A DNA stretch of 64,000 bases, from positions 153,496-217,495 of the forward strand of contig CAZBKM010000003.1 of the NCBI GenBank assembly GCA_964492485.1, read 5' to 3'. The notes below the pieces were generated by a model that made no database searches, was not told where the DNA came from, and saw nothing but the letters and a program-made list of their open reading frames with translations. A program made the translations under genes and the position numbers. Of the stretch, positions 15,059 through 23,700 are shown in pieces; position 1 is the stretch's first letter; each line of letters begins with the position of its first letter. Source of the stretch: UBA5336 sp964492485 (GTDB lineage: Bacteria; Pseudomonadota; Alphaproteobacteria; Caulobacterales; Hyphomonadaceae).

Positions 15059-16254
15059 CTGACCACGCCCCGCGCGAACAGCTGGTCCAGCGTCTCGCCA
15101 TCCAGGCCCAGGGTCGCAAGGACGTCGCGCGTGTGCGCGCCCAGCCGGGGTGAGGGGCCTGACGGCCCGTCGCTGGCTCCGGGAAACCGCACCGGACTGC
15201 CGGGCGACTCGAACGTCGATCCGTCGCCGCTGGCTGACGGCACGGTCTGGATCGCGCCAGCCGCGCGCACCTGGGGATCGGCCACGACTTCTGCCATGGT
15301 CTGGACGGGCGCCCACGCGATGGCTTCGCGGTCAAGGCGCTCTGCCAGCTCGGCTTTGGTGAAGCGCGCAAAGGCGGCATCCAGTTCCGCCACGCAGGCC
15401 CGGGCGTTTGCGCGCCGCGCCTTGGGACTGTTGAACCGTTCGTCGTCGATCAGGTGTGACAGGTCCAGTGCCCGGCAAATCGGGGCCCAGTCGCTGTTGC
15501 CCTGGCGGGCGACGACACAGATCCAGGCCTCGTCGGACGACCGGAAGAAGTTCATGATCGGGACCATCTGGTCTTCGCGGGGCTTGGTCGAGGCGAGGCG
15601 ACCGAAGAAGAGCTGGATCGCGAGATCCGATCCGATGGCGTAGAGCGCCGTGCGCAGGAGCGAGGCCTCGACGAGCCGGCCGCGGCCGGTGGTCTTGGCT
15701 TCCACCAGCGCGGCACAGATGCCCGCTGCTGCAGAGATCGAGGTGACGTGGTCGCCGAACGCCGTCCGGATCGGGAACGGGTCGGTGCCCTTCGGCAGGG
15801 TGGCATGTGCAACGCCCGAGCGACTCCAGAAGCTCGCCACGTCGAAACCGGGCTTGTCGGCGTCGGGCCCCTGAAGCCCGTAACCGGTCAGCGAACAGTA
15901 CACGAGGCGGCGATTCAGCTCCCTGAGACTCTCGAAATCCAGGCCCGAACGCTTCAATCCGCCCGGCCGGACATTCGTCAGGAACACGTCGGCCTCGGCG
16001 GCGAGGTCGCGCACCAGCGCCTGGCCGGCCTCCTGGGACGTGTCGATCACGACGGATTTCTTGCCGCGATTGTCGAAGTCGAAGACGGGATTGTCCTGGA
16101 TGTCGGTTCCGATGGTGGCGAAGAAGCCCCGGATGGGGTCGCCGCCCGGCGGCTCGATCTTGATCACCTCCGCGCCCCAGTCCGCCAGGATCGCTCCGGC
16201 CCCCGGCGCTGCCATGTAGGTTGCGTACTCCACCACACGGATGCCTTCCAGCAT
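15055..16254 (-). CDS. CoA-transferase family III (CaiB/BaiF-like)
   Basis: Transfers CoA between carboxylic acids through an aspartyl-CoA intermediate. The 399 residues show the family N-terminus GIRVVEYATYMAAPGAGAIL, the phosphate-contact segment IKIEPPGGDP, LTNVRPGGL and GLQGPDADKPGFD, whose Asp (about 138) is the likely nucleophile. A proline-rich GASDGPSGPSPRLGAHT block near the end is normal for the family. ATG 16254 follows GAGGGAG at 5 bases and gives the standard start. No acyl-CoA dehydrogenase or ligase is adjacent, so the acid substrate is unknown. The stop codon lies in a repeat A terminus. Confidence 0.9.
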   Translation of the reverse strand: MLEGIRVVEYATYMAAPGAGAILADWGAEVIKIEPPGGDPIRGFFATIGTDIQDNPVFDFDNRGKKSVVIDTSQEAGQALVRDLAAEADVFLTNVRPGGLKRSGLDFESLRELNRRLVYCSLTGYGLQGPDADKPGFDVASFWSRSGVAHATLPKGTDPFPIRTAFGDHVTSISAAAGICAALVEAKTTGRGRLVEASLLRTALYAIGSDLAIQLFFGRLASTKPREDQMVPIMNFFRSSDEAWICVVARQGNSDWAPICRALDLSHLIDDERFNSPKARRANARACVAELDAAFARFTKAELAERLDREAIAWAPVQTMAEVVADPQVRAAGAIQTVPSASGDGSTFESPGSPVRFPGASDGPSGPSPRLGAHTRDVLATLGLDGETLDQLFARGVVS

Positions 16255-16329
16255 GCTCACTCCCTCATGTTCATCTCGGCTTTTACGGAGGCATTGACCC
16301 CGATCCGGCCGCCCGCGCAAGCCGGCATG

Positions 16330-16345
16330 GTAAACGAATGTTAAC
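16330..16345 (+). promoter_or_regulatory. possible CtrA-type binding site
   Basis: GTAA-N7-TTAAC, one base from the CtrA consensus TTAA-N7-TTAAC, about 65 bases before the preferred start of the DUF2336 gene. Assignment is inference from a short motif. Confidence 0.3.
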
Positions 16346-16409
16346 CGCAGACCCCGAGTCTGTTTACGACTTTGCCGAAAGAGGCCCCCGACAGAAGGAT
16401 CTGCCGCCC

Positions 16410-17561
16410 ATGTCCGTCGAAAGCTTCCGTCCGGAGCTCAATGAAGCCGATATCCATCGGCTTGTGAAAGGGGAAACACCGGAAACGCGCGCGTCGGTGG
16501 CCCACCGGCTGTGCCGCCGGATGTCCTCCGACGTCTTGAGCGAGGACGAACGCCGGCATGCCCAGGAGATCATTTCCATCCTGTCTGAGGATGCTGCCGA
16601 GCTGGTGCGCCGCACCCTGGCGATCACGCTCCGCAACGCCCCCATTCTTCCGCGCGAGATCGCCCTCAAGCTTGCGCATGATGTGGAGACGGTGGCGATT
16701 CCGGTGCTGGAGCACAGCCCCGCCTTCAGCGATGACGACCTGATCGAGCTGGTACTTTCGGCAAATGCGACGAAACAGGCCGCCATTGCGGGGCGGCCCA
16801 CGGTTCCGGCGGGCCTGGCCGAGGTGATCTGCGAGCACGCGGCGAAGGAGGCGGTCACCCGCCTGGCCGCAAACGAGGGCGCAGACTGGACCGACCTGGC
16901 CTATGCCAGGACGCTGACCCGTTTTCCCGAGGACGACGCGGTACATACCGCGCTCGTCCAGCGCGAGCATGTGCCAATGCACATCGCAGAGAAACTGGTT
17001 GCCCTGGTATCGGGCACGGTTTTCGACATGCTGGTGAGCCGCCATGAGCTGCCCGCCCAGATGGCGATCGACCTGGCGGCTGGCGCGCGCGAGCGTGCGA
17101 CCGTGGATCTGGTCGAACAGGCGGGGCGGACCCAGGATCTTCCGCGCTTCGTTTCGCAGCTCAATCTTAATGGACGCCTGACCCACTCGCTGATCATCAG
17201 GTCGCTTTGCGTCGGTCACATGGCCTTCGTGGAGCACGCCCTTGCAGAGCTGTCAGGTGTACCTCATCAGAGGGTCTGGCTGATGGTGCACGATGCCGGG
17301 CCGCTGGGCCTGCAGGCCGTATTTGACAGAGCCGGCCTGCCACGCCGGTTCCTGCCGATCTTCCGCGCGGCCGTCGCGATGTATCACGAGACGACGCTGG
17401 ATGGCGGACCGCAGGATCGTACGCGGTTCCGGGCGCGGATGATCGAGCGCGTCCTGACCCAGTTCCAGGCGCTGGGCAAGGAAGACGTCGACTATCTTCT
17501 GGAGAAGCTCGACGCCTATTCCGAGCAGCTTGGCGCCAGCGCACAGAGCGACGTCGCCTGA
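16410..17561 (+). CDS. DUF2336 domain-containing protein
   Basis: Conserved alphaproteobacterial protein of unknown function, helical throughout, 383 residues from ATG 16410. Features are HEAT-like paired helices (RLVKGETPETRASVAHRLC, LVRRTLAITLRNAPILPREIA, ILPREIALKLAHDVETVAIPV) and the DUF2336 stretch with the DLIELVLSANATKQAAIAGRP block. The frame is open from 16221, but starts there overlap the divergent CoA-transferase; ATG 16338 has no ribosome-binding site and lies inside a CtrA-like motif. ATG 16410 follows GAAGGA at 10 bases. Some DUF2336 proteins are tied to cell-cycle and c-di-GMP regulators; here a degenerate EAL protein is the convergent neighbour. Confidence 0.8.
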   Translation: MSVESFRPELNEADIHRLVKGETPETRASVAHRLCRRMSSDVLSEDERRHAQEIISILSEDAAELVRRTLAITLRNAPILPREIALKLAHDVETVAIPVLEHSPAFSDDDLIELVLSANATKQAAIAGRPTVPAGLAEVICEHAAKEAVTRLAANEGADWTDLAYARTLTRFPEDDAVHTALVQREHVPMHIAEKLVALVSGTVFDMLVSRHELPAQMAIDLAAGARERATVDLVEQAGRTQDLPRFVSQLNLNGRLTHSLIIRSLCVGHMAFVEHALAELSGVPHQRVWLMVHDAGPLGLQAVFDRAGLPRRFLPIFRAAVAMYHETTLDGGPQDRTRFRARMIERVLTQFQALGKEDVDYLLEKLDAYSEQLGASAQSDVA

Positions 17562-17635
17562 GTCGGTTCGTCCAGCGTCATGACCGATCTTCGCTTTGCC
17601 GCTTGGCCGTTCATGCGCCTTGCGAGCGCGTGGCA

Positions 17636-18322
17636 TCAGCCGTCGGTACGGGGTGCGAGGGCGTGGGTGATCCCGTAGCCGGCGAGCACATCGCCATCCC
17701 GCCAGCGCGCCCCAGCAGCGATGACGAGCATTCCTGATCCGCTGGCGCGCTGCGCATAGGCTTCCAGGTCGTCATCGTGGGCCAGGTCGCGAGCGTTGAT
17801 AAGGGCGCTGTCCAGCATCAACCGCAGTCCCTCGCTGTCGGGTGCACACCAGGTGCGGCGGGCGTCGACCGCGACGCGAAAGCCCACCGAGCGCAGGCGG
17901 CGAACCCCTTCGAACGCGTCTTCCCGGTCCTCATGGAGGTCGCTGTCGCGAACCTGCAGGCAGACTTCCTGGGGTGTCAGGCGGGTCCGCGCAACGGCAG
18001 CCTCGCAGGCGGTTGCGAGATCGGGATGACACAGGGCAACGCCAGGTGTGGGTATGTGGATCGGACGGGTCCAGTCCTCGGCGAGATCGGCGAGCGCGGC
18101 GGCGTCCTCCACGTGGCGCGCGACCCAGTCGACCGGGGTTTCGACCGGCTGGGCGGGGGCAGCAGGTCCGAAGCGCGGGCGCTCTTCATACTGGCGCGGC
18201 AGATCGGCCACGAGCGAAACCGGATCGCCGGTGTCAAGGTGGACCGCACGGGCAAACCGCATCGGGCGCGGTGCGGCCGGAGCGGTCGTGGGACGGGCGA
18301 AGGTGCGTGTAAATGCTTGCAT
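17636..18322 (-). CDS. degenerate EAL-domain protein
   Basis: A 228-residue protein with the fold pattern of an EAL c-di-GMP phosphodiesterase but without its catalytic residues. The EALLR motif position reads VADLPR (after HLDTGDPVSL). The region PQEVCLQVRDSDLHEDREDA corresponds to the LELTES strand and helix, and FRVAVDARRTW replaces the DDFGTG loop. Metal binding is therefore unlikely; such proteins act as c-di-GMP receptors or protein-interaction modules. Domain recognition is by eye and moderately certain. Confidence 0.6.
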   Translation of the reverse strand: MQAFTRTFARPTTAPAAPRPMRFARAVHLDTGDPVSLVADLPRQYEERPRFGPAAPAQPVETPVDWVARHVEDAAALADLAEDWTRPIHIPTPGVALCHPDLATACEAAVARTRLTPQEVCLQVRDSDLHEDREDAFEGVRRLRSVGFRVAVDARRTWCAPDSEGLRLMLDSALINARDLAHDDDLEAYAQRASGSGMLVIAAGARWRDGDVLAGYGITHALAPRTDG

Positions 18323-18441
18323 CGGTCGTTCTGATCCCTGAAGTTTCCCCCTTCTAACCCTCCCGGATTGAAGATCGCGCGCATGGCGAGGGTCCGATTT
18401 CCGAGAAATTTCAGGGATTTCCTACGGCATGAGGACATTGA

Positions 18442-19260
18442 ATGGCCAAGACTCCGCCTGAGCCACGCCTGTCGGGCACGATTCTGATGTTGCGCGACGC
18501 CCCGGACCTTCAGGTCCTGATGGTCAAACGCCATTACGAGATCGACTTCGCCGCCGGTGCGCTGGTGTTTCCTGGCGGGAAGGCCCAGGACGCAGACGCC
18601 CGGGCCGACTGGGCCGAGAGGCTCGATGGTGCCGAGGCGATCGGCGATGCAACGGCACGGATCGCGGCCATTCGCGAAGCCTTCGAGGAAGCGGGCCTGC
18701 TTCTGGCGCGCCCGCGTGATGCCCGGGGCGTCGGGCGGGCCTTGGTCGGCGAAGAGGTGGCCGCCCGGCTAGGGCCGCACCGCCTGGCCGTGGACCGCGG
18801 CGAAACCGACTTCCTGGAGCTTATCCGCCAGGAGGACCTGGTCCTGGCGCTCGATACGCTGGTTCATTTCGGCCATTGGGTGACGCCCGAAATGATGCCC
18901 AAGCGGTTCGACACCCACTTCTATCTGGCGGCAACGCCGGAAGGTCAGACCGCCGAGCAGGACGGGCGCGAAACCACGGAGGCCGTCTGGATCGGGCCAC
19001 GCGAGGCCCTGGCCCAGGAAGCCGCCGGCGTGGCCACGATCATTTTCCCGACCCGCCTGAACCTGCGACGGCTGGCCCAGGCCGCGAACACCGCGGACGC
19101 CCTCGCGCGTTTCCGGGATCAGGCGGTGACCCGCGTCCTGCCTCAGGTCGGTCAGGATGCGGAAGGCAGGCCCTGCCTCGTGATTCCGGAGGTCGAGGGT
19201 TATGGCCAGACGACCGAACCGCTCGAGAATGTCGCCAATGTCGCCCGCCCGAAATCCTAG
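18442..19260 (+). CDS. NUDIX hydrolase (NUDT7/NUDT19-like)
   Basis: Hydrolase of nucleoside diphosphate-linked substrates, 272 residues. The Nudix box is present as REAFEEAGLLL with the upstream VFPGGKAQDAD. The two halves are separated by an insertion of about 25 residues, as in NUDT7/NUDT19-type CoA or acyl-CoA diphosphatases. The C-terminal half includes HFGHWVTPEMMPKRFDTHFYL, also seen in NUDT19-like proteins. CoA diphosphatase activity is a reasonable inference. The TAG stop (19258-19260) is provided by a repeat A end. Confidence 0.85.
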   Translation: MAKTPPEPRLSGTILMLRDAPDLQVLMVKRHYEIDFAAGALVFPGGKAQDADARADWAERLDGAEAIGDATARIAAIREAFEEAGLLLARPRDARGVGRALVGEEVAARLGPHRLAVDRGETDFLELIRQEDLVLALDTLVHFGHWVTPEMMPKRFDTHFYLAATPEGQTAEQDGRETTEAVWIGPREALAQEAAGVATIIFPTRLNLRRLAQAANTADALARFRDQAVTRVLPQVGQDAEGRPCLVIPEVEGYGQTTEPLENVANVARPKS

Positions 19261-19361
19261 AGCAATTTCGGAGCAAACGGACTCGGTTGCGAACGGAGAC
19301 TTGCGCAAGAACAATGATGTAAAGCGACGGTCCGGAGTGAAACGAAAGAGCGGCGCTTTAG
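19257..19361 (+). repeat. dispersed repeat A, forward copy
   Basis: Begins CTAGAGCAATTTCGGAGC, contains the 10-base palindrome CTTGCGCAAG, and ends with an inverted repeat, TAAAGCG (about 19319-19325) against CGCTTTA before the terminal G. The initial CTAG contains the stop of the NUDIX gene. Confidence 0.88.
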
Positions 19362-19463
19362 CGTATCGTGAAGTCGATCGGGGTCCGTGATGATGCGCCA
19401 GGCTCTTGTGTTCGAGCATTTTCAGACGGCGAACCGGTGCCCACTTCGCTTGAAAGGGCTATA
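19358..19463 (-). repeat. dispersed repeat B, reverse copy
   Basis: Shares TTTAG with the preceding A copy and ends CGCTTGAAAGGGCTATAG. The CGAACCGGTGCCCACTTCGC block matches other B copies; the hairpin third is diverged. Confidence 0.75.
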
Positions 19464-19529
19464 GCATCTTGGTCCTGCACGGACATCCGTCGGTAAACCA
19501 CTCTGCGTGTTCCGACCTTGCTCCGGTGC
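19461..19529 (-). repeat. truncated degenerate repeat A
   Basis: The CATCTTGGTCCTG, ATCCGT, GTTCCGACCTTGCTC blocks align to the outer two thirds of reverse A copies. It closes a three-element chain A-B-A of the same composition as that at 14756-15058. Confidence 0.5.
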
Positions 19530-19557
19530 GCGCGCCGGGGCGTCCTGACGTCAGGCC

Positions 19558-20403
19558 TCAGGCGGCCTCGGCACGGGTGCGGTAGGCGCTGACGGCATCC
19601 TCGAGCGCGGTGCAGACGGCCTCGGATCTGGCATCGTCTCCGGCGCCCTCGGCCATCGCCGCCCGGCAGGCGGCCACGTGCAGCCCGACCAGGGCATCCG
19701 CCCGGGTGAGGGCGCCCGAAAGGGTCAGAAGTTCGCACAGGGAAGCAGCCAGCCGGCTGAGCAGGGGTTGCTCTGCGGGATCTGCCTGGCCGCGCAGATT
19801 GTGGGCGGCCAGGAACAGGCGGCGCTGGCGGCTGGGGTCGTGCGGCGCGTCGCTGGCCTCGCGCCATTGCCGCTCGAGCGTATCGAGATCGGCCTTGATC
19901 CAATCGTCCCGGTGCGTGGCGTCGGCCCCGTCATCGCCGCCTTGATCCTCGGGCTCGAAGAGGTCGTCGAGGTCATCCAGATCCGCGGCAGTAGGCACCG
20001 GATCCGGTGTCAGGTCCGTCTCGGCATCTTCAAGGGGGGCTCCGGGCTCGCCATCGGCCGAGCCGGCCCCGGGCCAGCCGGCCGCCGCTTCGCCCCACGT
20101 CCCGGCGTCGAGGTCAAGTGTGTGAGCCCGCGCTGCGGCGTCGAAATCCTCAAACCCCGAGGCGTCGGCCGGCCCGGTCGACTCGTCGAACAGGCTCGAA
20201 AAGGTGCCGGGCCTGGGTGGACGGGGCAGGGCGGCCGCCGCCAGTGCGTCGCCCGTTGCCTCTGCCAACGAATCGTCCTGCGACGTCGCCGATTCGGTCA
20301 CCTCGGCGGGCTTGCGGAAATCCGGGAAGATGCGGCCCAGATCCGGCGTCGGAAGATCCTGATCTTGTCGCTTCGATTTCAGGAAAGACAGCTTCTTCAG
20401 CAT
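19558..20403 (-). CDS. acidic protein with C-terminal Hpt-like domain
   Basis: A 281-residue protein. Residues about 1-160 are acidic, Pro/Ala/Asp-rich and probably disordered, with DLDDLDDLFEPEDQ just before the folded part. Residues about 165-275 are helical and contain RRLFLAAHNLRGQAD, which matches the Hpt phosphotransfer motif (A-H-x-L-K/R-G-x-A) with His at about 201. This suggests a phosphotransfer or pseudo-phosphotransfer module. No histidine kinase or response regulator is adjacent. Start ATG 20403 (MLKKLSF) follows GAGGAG at 10 bases; the longer frame from 20460 looks spurious. Confidence 0.6.
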   Translation of the reverse strand: MLKKLSFLKSKRQDQDLPTPDLGRIFPDFRKPAEVTESATSQDDSLAEATGDALAAAALPRPPRPGTFSSLFDESTGPADASGFEDFDAAARAHTLDLDAGTWGEAAAGWPGAGSADGEPGAPLEDAETDLTPDPVPTAADLDDLDDLFEPEDQGGDDGADATHRDDWIKADLDTLERQWREASDAPHDPSRQRRLFLAAHNLRGQADPAEQPLLSRLAASLCELLTLSGALTRADALVGLHVAACRAAMAEGAGDDARSEAVCTALEDAVSAYRTRAEAA

Positions 20404-20498
20404 GTCCCGGACTCCTCTACTGGCGTCAATACATGACGACTTCGAGGTATCCCTACACACATAAGGTTTTTAGAACCTAAACCAGAAAGGCCGGCGTG

Positions 20499-21266
20499 TC
20501 AGAAGCTGAACTGTTCGCGAAGGATCCGTTCGTCGAGGGCATGGCCGGGGTCGAACAGCATGGTCAGATAGCGGCTGCGGTCTTCGGCGATCTCGACCAG
20601 CGCGATGTCTCGCACCTCGCGATTGTCGGCGGCTGCAGAGACCGGGCGAAGGTCCGGGGCGAGGATCTCGATCCGGACCTTTGCATCATGGCGAAGCAGA
20701 GCCCCCCGCCATCGGCGTGGCCGGAAGGGGCTGATGGGGGTGAGCGCCAGAAGGTTCGCGCCGATCGGCAGGATCGGGCCATGGGCCGACAGATTGTAGG
20801 CGGTTGACCCCGCCGGCGTGGACAACAGGACTCCGTCGCAAACCAGTTCCGCCATCCGCTCGCGGCCATCGACGACAATGCGCAGGTGTGCCGTCTGCGC
20901 CGTCTGGCGCAGCAGCGATACCTCATTGATGGCGAGCGCGGCATGGGTCTGGTCGTGAATGTCCACCGCCGTCATGCGCAAGGGGTTCAACGTCGCCTTC
21001 TCTGCGCCGTCGAGGCGGGCGATGAGGTCATCCTCCATGTACTCGTTCATCAGGAAGCCCACCGTTCCGCGGTTCATGCCGTAGACCGGCTTGTGGTCCT
21101 CGAAACGCCGGCGCAGGGCATCCAGCATCGCGCCATCCCCGCCTAGCGCCACGATCACGTCGGCCTGGTCCTCGCTCGCCTGGCCATAGCGGCGGGCCAG
21201 CCGCGTGAGCGCCTCCTCGGCTTCCGGGCGCTTCGACGCAGTAAAGGCGATCTTGAGGTCGCTCAT
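20499..21266 (-). CDS. nadK: NAD kinase
   Basis: ATP-dependent phosphorylation of NAD to NADP in the cytosol. 255 residues, usual for alphaproteobacterial NadK. Motifs: VALGGDGAML with the catalytic GGDG near residue 44, YGMNRGTVGFLMNEY, and STPAGSTAYNLSAHGPIL, the conserved second substrate-binding segment. Monocistronic; divergent from the class II aldolase. Confidence 0.95.
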   Translation of the reverse strand: MSDLKIAFTASKRPEAEEALTRLARRYGQASEDQADVIVALGGDGAMLDALRRRFEDHKPVYGMNRGTVGFLMNEYMEDDLIARLDGAEKATLNPLRMTAVDIHDQTHAALAINEVSLLRQTAQTAHLRIVVDGRERMAELVCDGVLLSTPAGSTAYNLSAHGPILPIGANLLALTPISPFRPRRWRGALLRHDAKVRIEILAPDLRPVSAAADNREVRDIALVEIAEDRSRYLTMLFDPGHALDERILREQFSF

Positions 21267-21379
21267 GAACGGCCCTGTTCAGCGTGACGGCGGCGTCAGG
21301 TTTCTCCGCTCCGGTGCTGGCTCGCGCCGGAAACTTGATCTAGAATGTTGAACGATAGAGACGTTTTGGGAGGAAGACC

Positions 21380-22156
21380 ATGGCAGACGACATGCAAACG
21401 ATTTCCGTGCGCGATCGTGTCAGCGCGGAGGAGTGGGCTGCGCGGGTGGACCTTGCGGCAATGTACCGTCTGACGGCGCTGCACGGGTGGGACGACATGA
21501 TCTTCACCCACATCTCGCATCGGGTGCCGGGTCCGGAGCATCATTTCCTCATTAACCCCTACGGCTTGCTGTTCGAGGAGATCACCGCCTCGTCGCTGGT
21601 GAAGGTCGACCTCGACGGCAACATCGTCGAGGAGACGCCGTACTTCATCAATCCGGCCGGCTTCACGATCCACTCCGCGATCCATGCCGCCCGCGAGGAT
21701 GCCCATGTGGTCATGCACCTTCATACCGATCAGGGCGTGGCGGTGTCGGCCCAGAAGGAGGGCCTCATGCCGCTGTCGCAGACGGCGCTCATCATTCGCA
21801 ACGACGTGGCGTATCATGACTATGAGGGTGTCGCGCTCGATCTCGACGAGCGGGAGCGGATCGTCGCCGATCTTGGTCCAGACAAGAGTTCGATGATCCT
21901 TCGCAATCACGGCACGCTCACCTGTGGGACCACGGCGTCGGAGGCGTTTACGCGGATGTTCTTCCTGGAGCGCGCCTGCAAGATGCAGGTCCAGGCGCTG
22001 TCGGCCGGACGCGATGGCGTTCTGGCCTGCGACGATGCGGTCATCGAGAAGGTTGCGGGCCAGGGTACGCAGGGCCTGTCGACGCTGACGGAGAAGCTGA
22101 TCTGGCCAGCACTGAAGCGAAAGCTCGATCGGGACGCGCCGGGGTACGACGCCTAG
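21380..22156 (+). CDS. class II aldolase/adducin family protein
   Basis: Metal-dependent aldolase/epimerase fold, 258 residues. DDMIFTHISHRVPG, VVMHLHTDQGVAVSA (HxH zinc ligands) and RNHGTLTCG (third histidine) are in the usual order. The long sequence resembles the adducin-head/SgaE-like group common in Proteobacteria rather than L-fuculose phosphate aldolase. Substrate unknown. A ribosome-binding site GGGAGGAAG precedes ATG 21380. Confidence 0.85.
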   Translation: MADDMQTISVRDRVSAEEWAARVDLAAMYRLTALHGWDDMIFTHISHRVPGPEHHFLINPYGLLFEEITASSLVKVDLDGNIVEETPYFINPAGFTIHSAIHAAREDAHVVMHLHTDQGVAVSAQKEGLMPLSQTALIIRNDVAYHDYEGVALDLDERERIVADLGPDKSSMILRNHGTLTCGTTASEAFTRMFFLERACKMQVQALSAGRDGVLACDDAVIEKVAGQGTQGLSTLTEKLIWPALKRKLDRDAPGYDA

Positions 22157-22310
22157 GGACGGCTCGGGGCCGCAGCGCCGACACGGTGCGACCGGCAGAA
22201 CCGGCCGGGTGCGTCGCCCGGTCCCTGCGTCGATTGTTCCTTGGACAAGCCTCGGGTCATGCCGCTATCCGTCTCGACCAAACACAGTAAGGGATCATGG
22301 GATTTCCGCC

Positions 22311-23528
22311 ATGAAGCATATCAAGGCATTCGAGGACGCGCTCGCCCGCATCCACGAGGAGGGGCGCTACCGCGTCTTCGTTGACCTGCAGCGCCACCGG
22401 GGCCGGTTCCCAAGGGCGACTGCCCGGTTCGAGGATGGCGAGCGCGAGATCACGGTGTGGTGCTCGAATGACTATCTGGGCATGGGTCAGGACGACACCG
22501 TTCTGGAGGCCATGCACGAGGCCATCGACTCCTTTGGTGCGGGGTCGGGAGGGACCCGGAACATTTCCGGCACGACGCGCTATCATGTCGATCTGGAGCG
22601 GGAACTGGCCGCGCTTCACGGCAAGACCGGTGCGCTTCTGTTCACCTCGGGCTATGTCGCCAATGACGCCACGCTCTCGACGCTCGGCAAGATCCTCCCG
22701 GATCTGATCATCTATTCCGACGCCCTCAATCATGCCTCGATGATCGAGGGAATTCGCCGCTCGGGCCTGGATCGCCGGATCTTCCGCCACAATGACGTCG
22801 ACCATCTGCGTGCGCTGATGGAGAATGACGATGCCGACCGGCCCAAGCTGATCGCCTTCGAGAGTGTCTACTCCATGGACGGCGATTTCGGCCCCATCGA
22901 GGCGCTGTGCGACCTGGCCGACGAGTTCGACGCGCTGACCTACCTCGACGAGGTGCACGCCGTGGGCCTTTACGGTCAGGAAGGGGCGGGCGTTGCGCAG
23001 CGTGACGGCCTGATGCACCGGATCGATATCATCGAGGGGACGCTGGGCAAGGCCTATGGCGTGATGGGCGGCTACATCGCCGCCGATGCGGTTATCGTGG
23101 ACGCCATCCGGTCGATGGCGTCAGGCTTCATCTTCACCACGTCAACCTGCCCGGTCATGGCGGCCGGCGCGCTGGCCAGCATCCGTAAGTTGCGCGGGGC
23201 GGATGGCCGGGCGCTTCGCGCGGACCACCAGGGTAAGGCGGCGCTTCTAAAGCAGAAATTCCGCGATGCGGGCCTGCCCGTCATGGACAGCCCCTCCCAT
23301 ATCGTGCCGCTGCTCGTGGGCGATCCGGAGCGTTGCAAGGCGCTTTCGGACACGCTGCTCTTCGACTTCGGGATTTACGTCCAGCCCATCAACTATCCCA
23401 CGGTCCCGCGCGGTACGGAACGCCTGCGGTTCACGCCCAGCCCCGTTCATGACGCGGCCATGATGGACGACCTGGTGGCTGCAATTCTGGCGGTCTGGAA
23501 GCAGCTGGGCCTCGACCGGGCGGCCTGA
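22311..23528 (+). CDS. hemA: 5-aminolevulinate synthase
   Basis: PLP enzyme that condenses glycine and succinyl-CoA to 5-aminolevulinate, the alphaproteobacterial (C4) entry to haem and tetrapyrroles. 405 residues. WCSNDYLGMGQ, GAGSGGTRNISGT, DEVHAVGLYG and the PLP lysine in IEGTLGKAYGVMGG are all intact. ATG 22311 gives the canonical MKHIKAFEDAL-type start; the frame upstream to 22209 is not conserved. hemB lies 16 kb away, so the pathway is scattered. Confidence 0.96.
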   Translation: MKHIKAFEDALARIHEEGRYRVFVDLQRHRGRFPRATARFEDGEREITVWCSNDYLGMGQDDTVLEAMHEAIDSFGAGSGGTRNISGTTRYHVDLERELAALHGKTGALLFTSGYVANDATLSTLGKILPDLIIYSDALNHASMIEGIRRSGLDRRIFRHNDVDHLRALMENDDADRPKLIAFESVYSMDGDFGPIEALCDLADEFDALTYLDEVHAVGLYGQEGAGVAQRDGLMHRIDIIEGTLGKAYGVMGGYIAADAVIVDAIRSMASGFIFTTSTCPVMAAGALASIRKLRGADGRALRADHQGKAALLKQKFRDAGLPVMDSPSHIVPLLVGDPERCKALSDTLLFDFGIYVQPINYPTVPRGTERLRFTPSPVHDAAMMDDLVAAILAVWKQLGLDRAA

Positions 23529-23700
23529 GGAAACGCCCGCTGCTTGGCTTGCGCGAGATTGTCACCGGGCTTTGAAAACCTGCTGGGTGACGATTACCGG
23601 CCAACCTACTCATCACGACGACGCCTCTTGATGGCCAGTCGGCCACATTTGACGCCCCTGTCGTGGCGCTTCAGATTGCGCCAATGGGCAGGAGGGTCGC

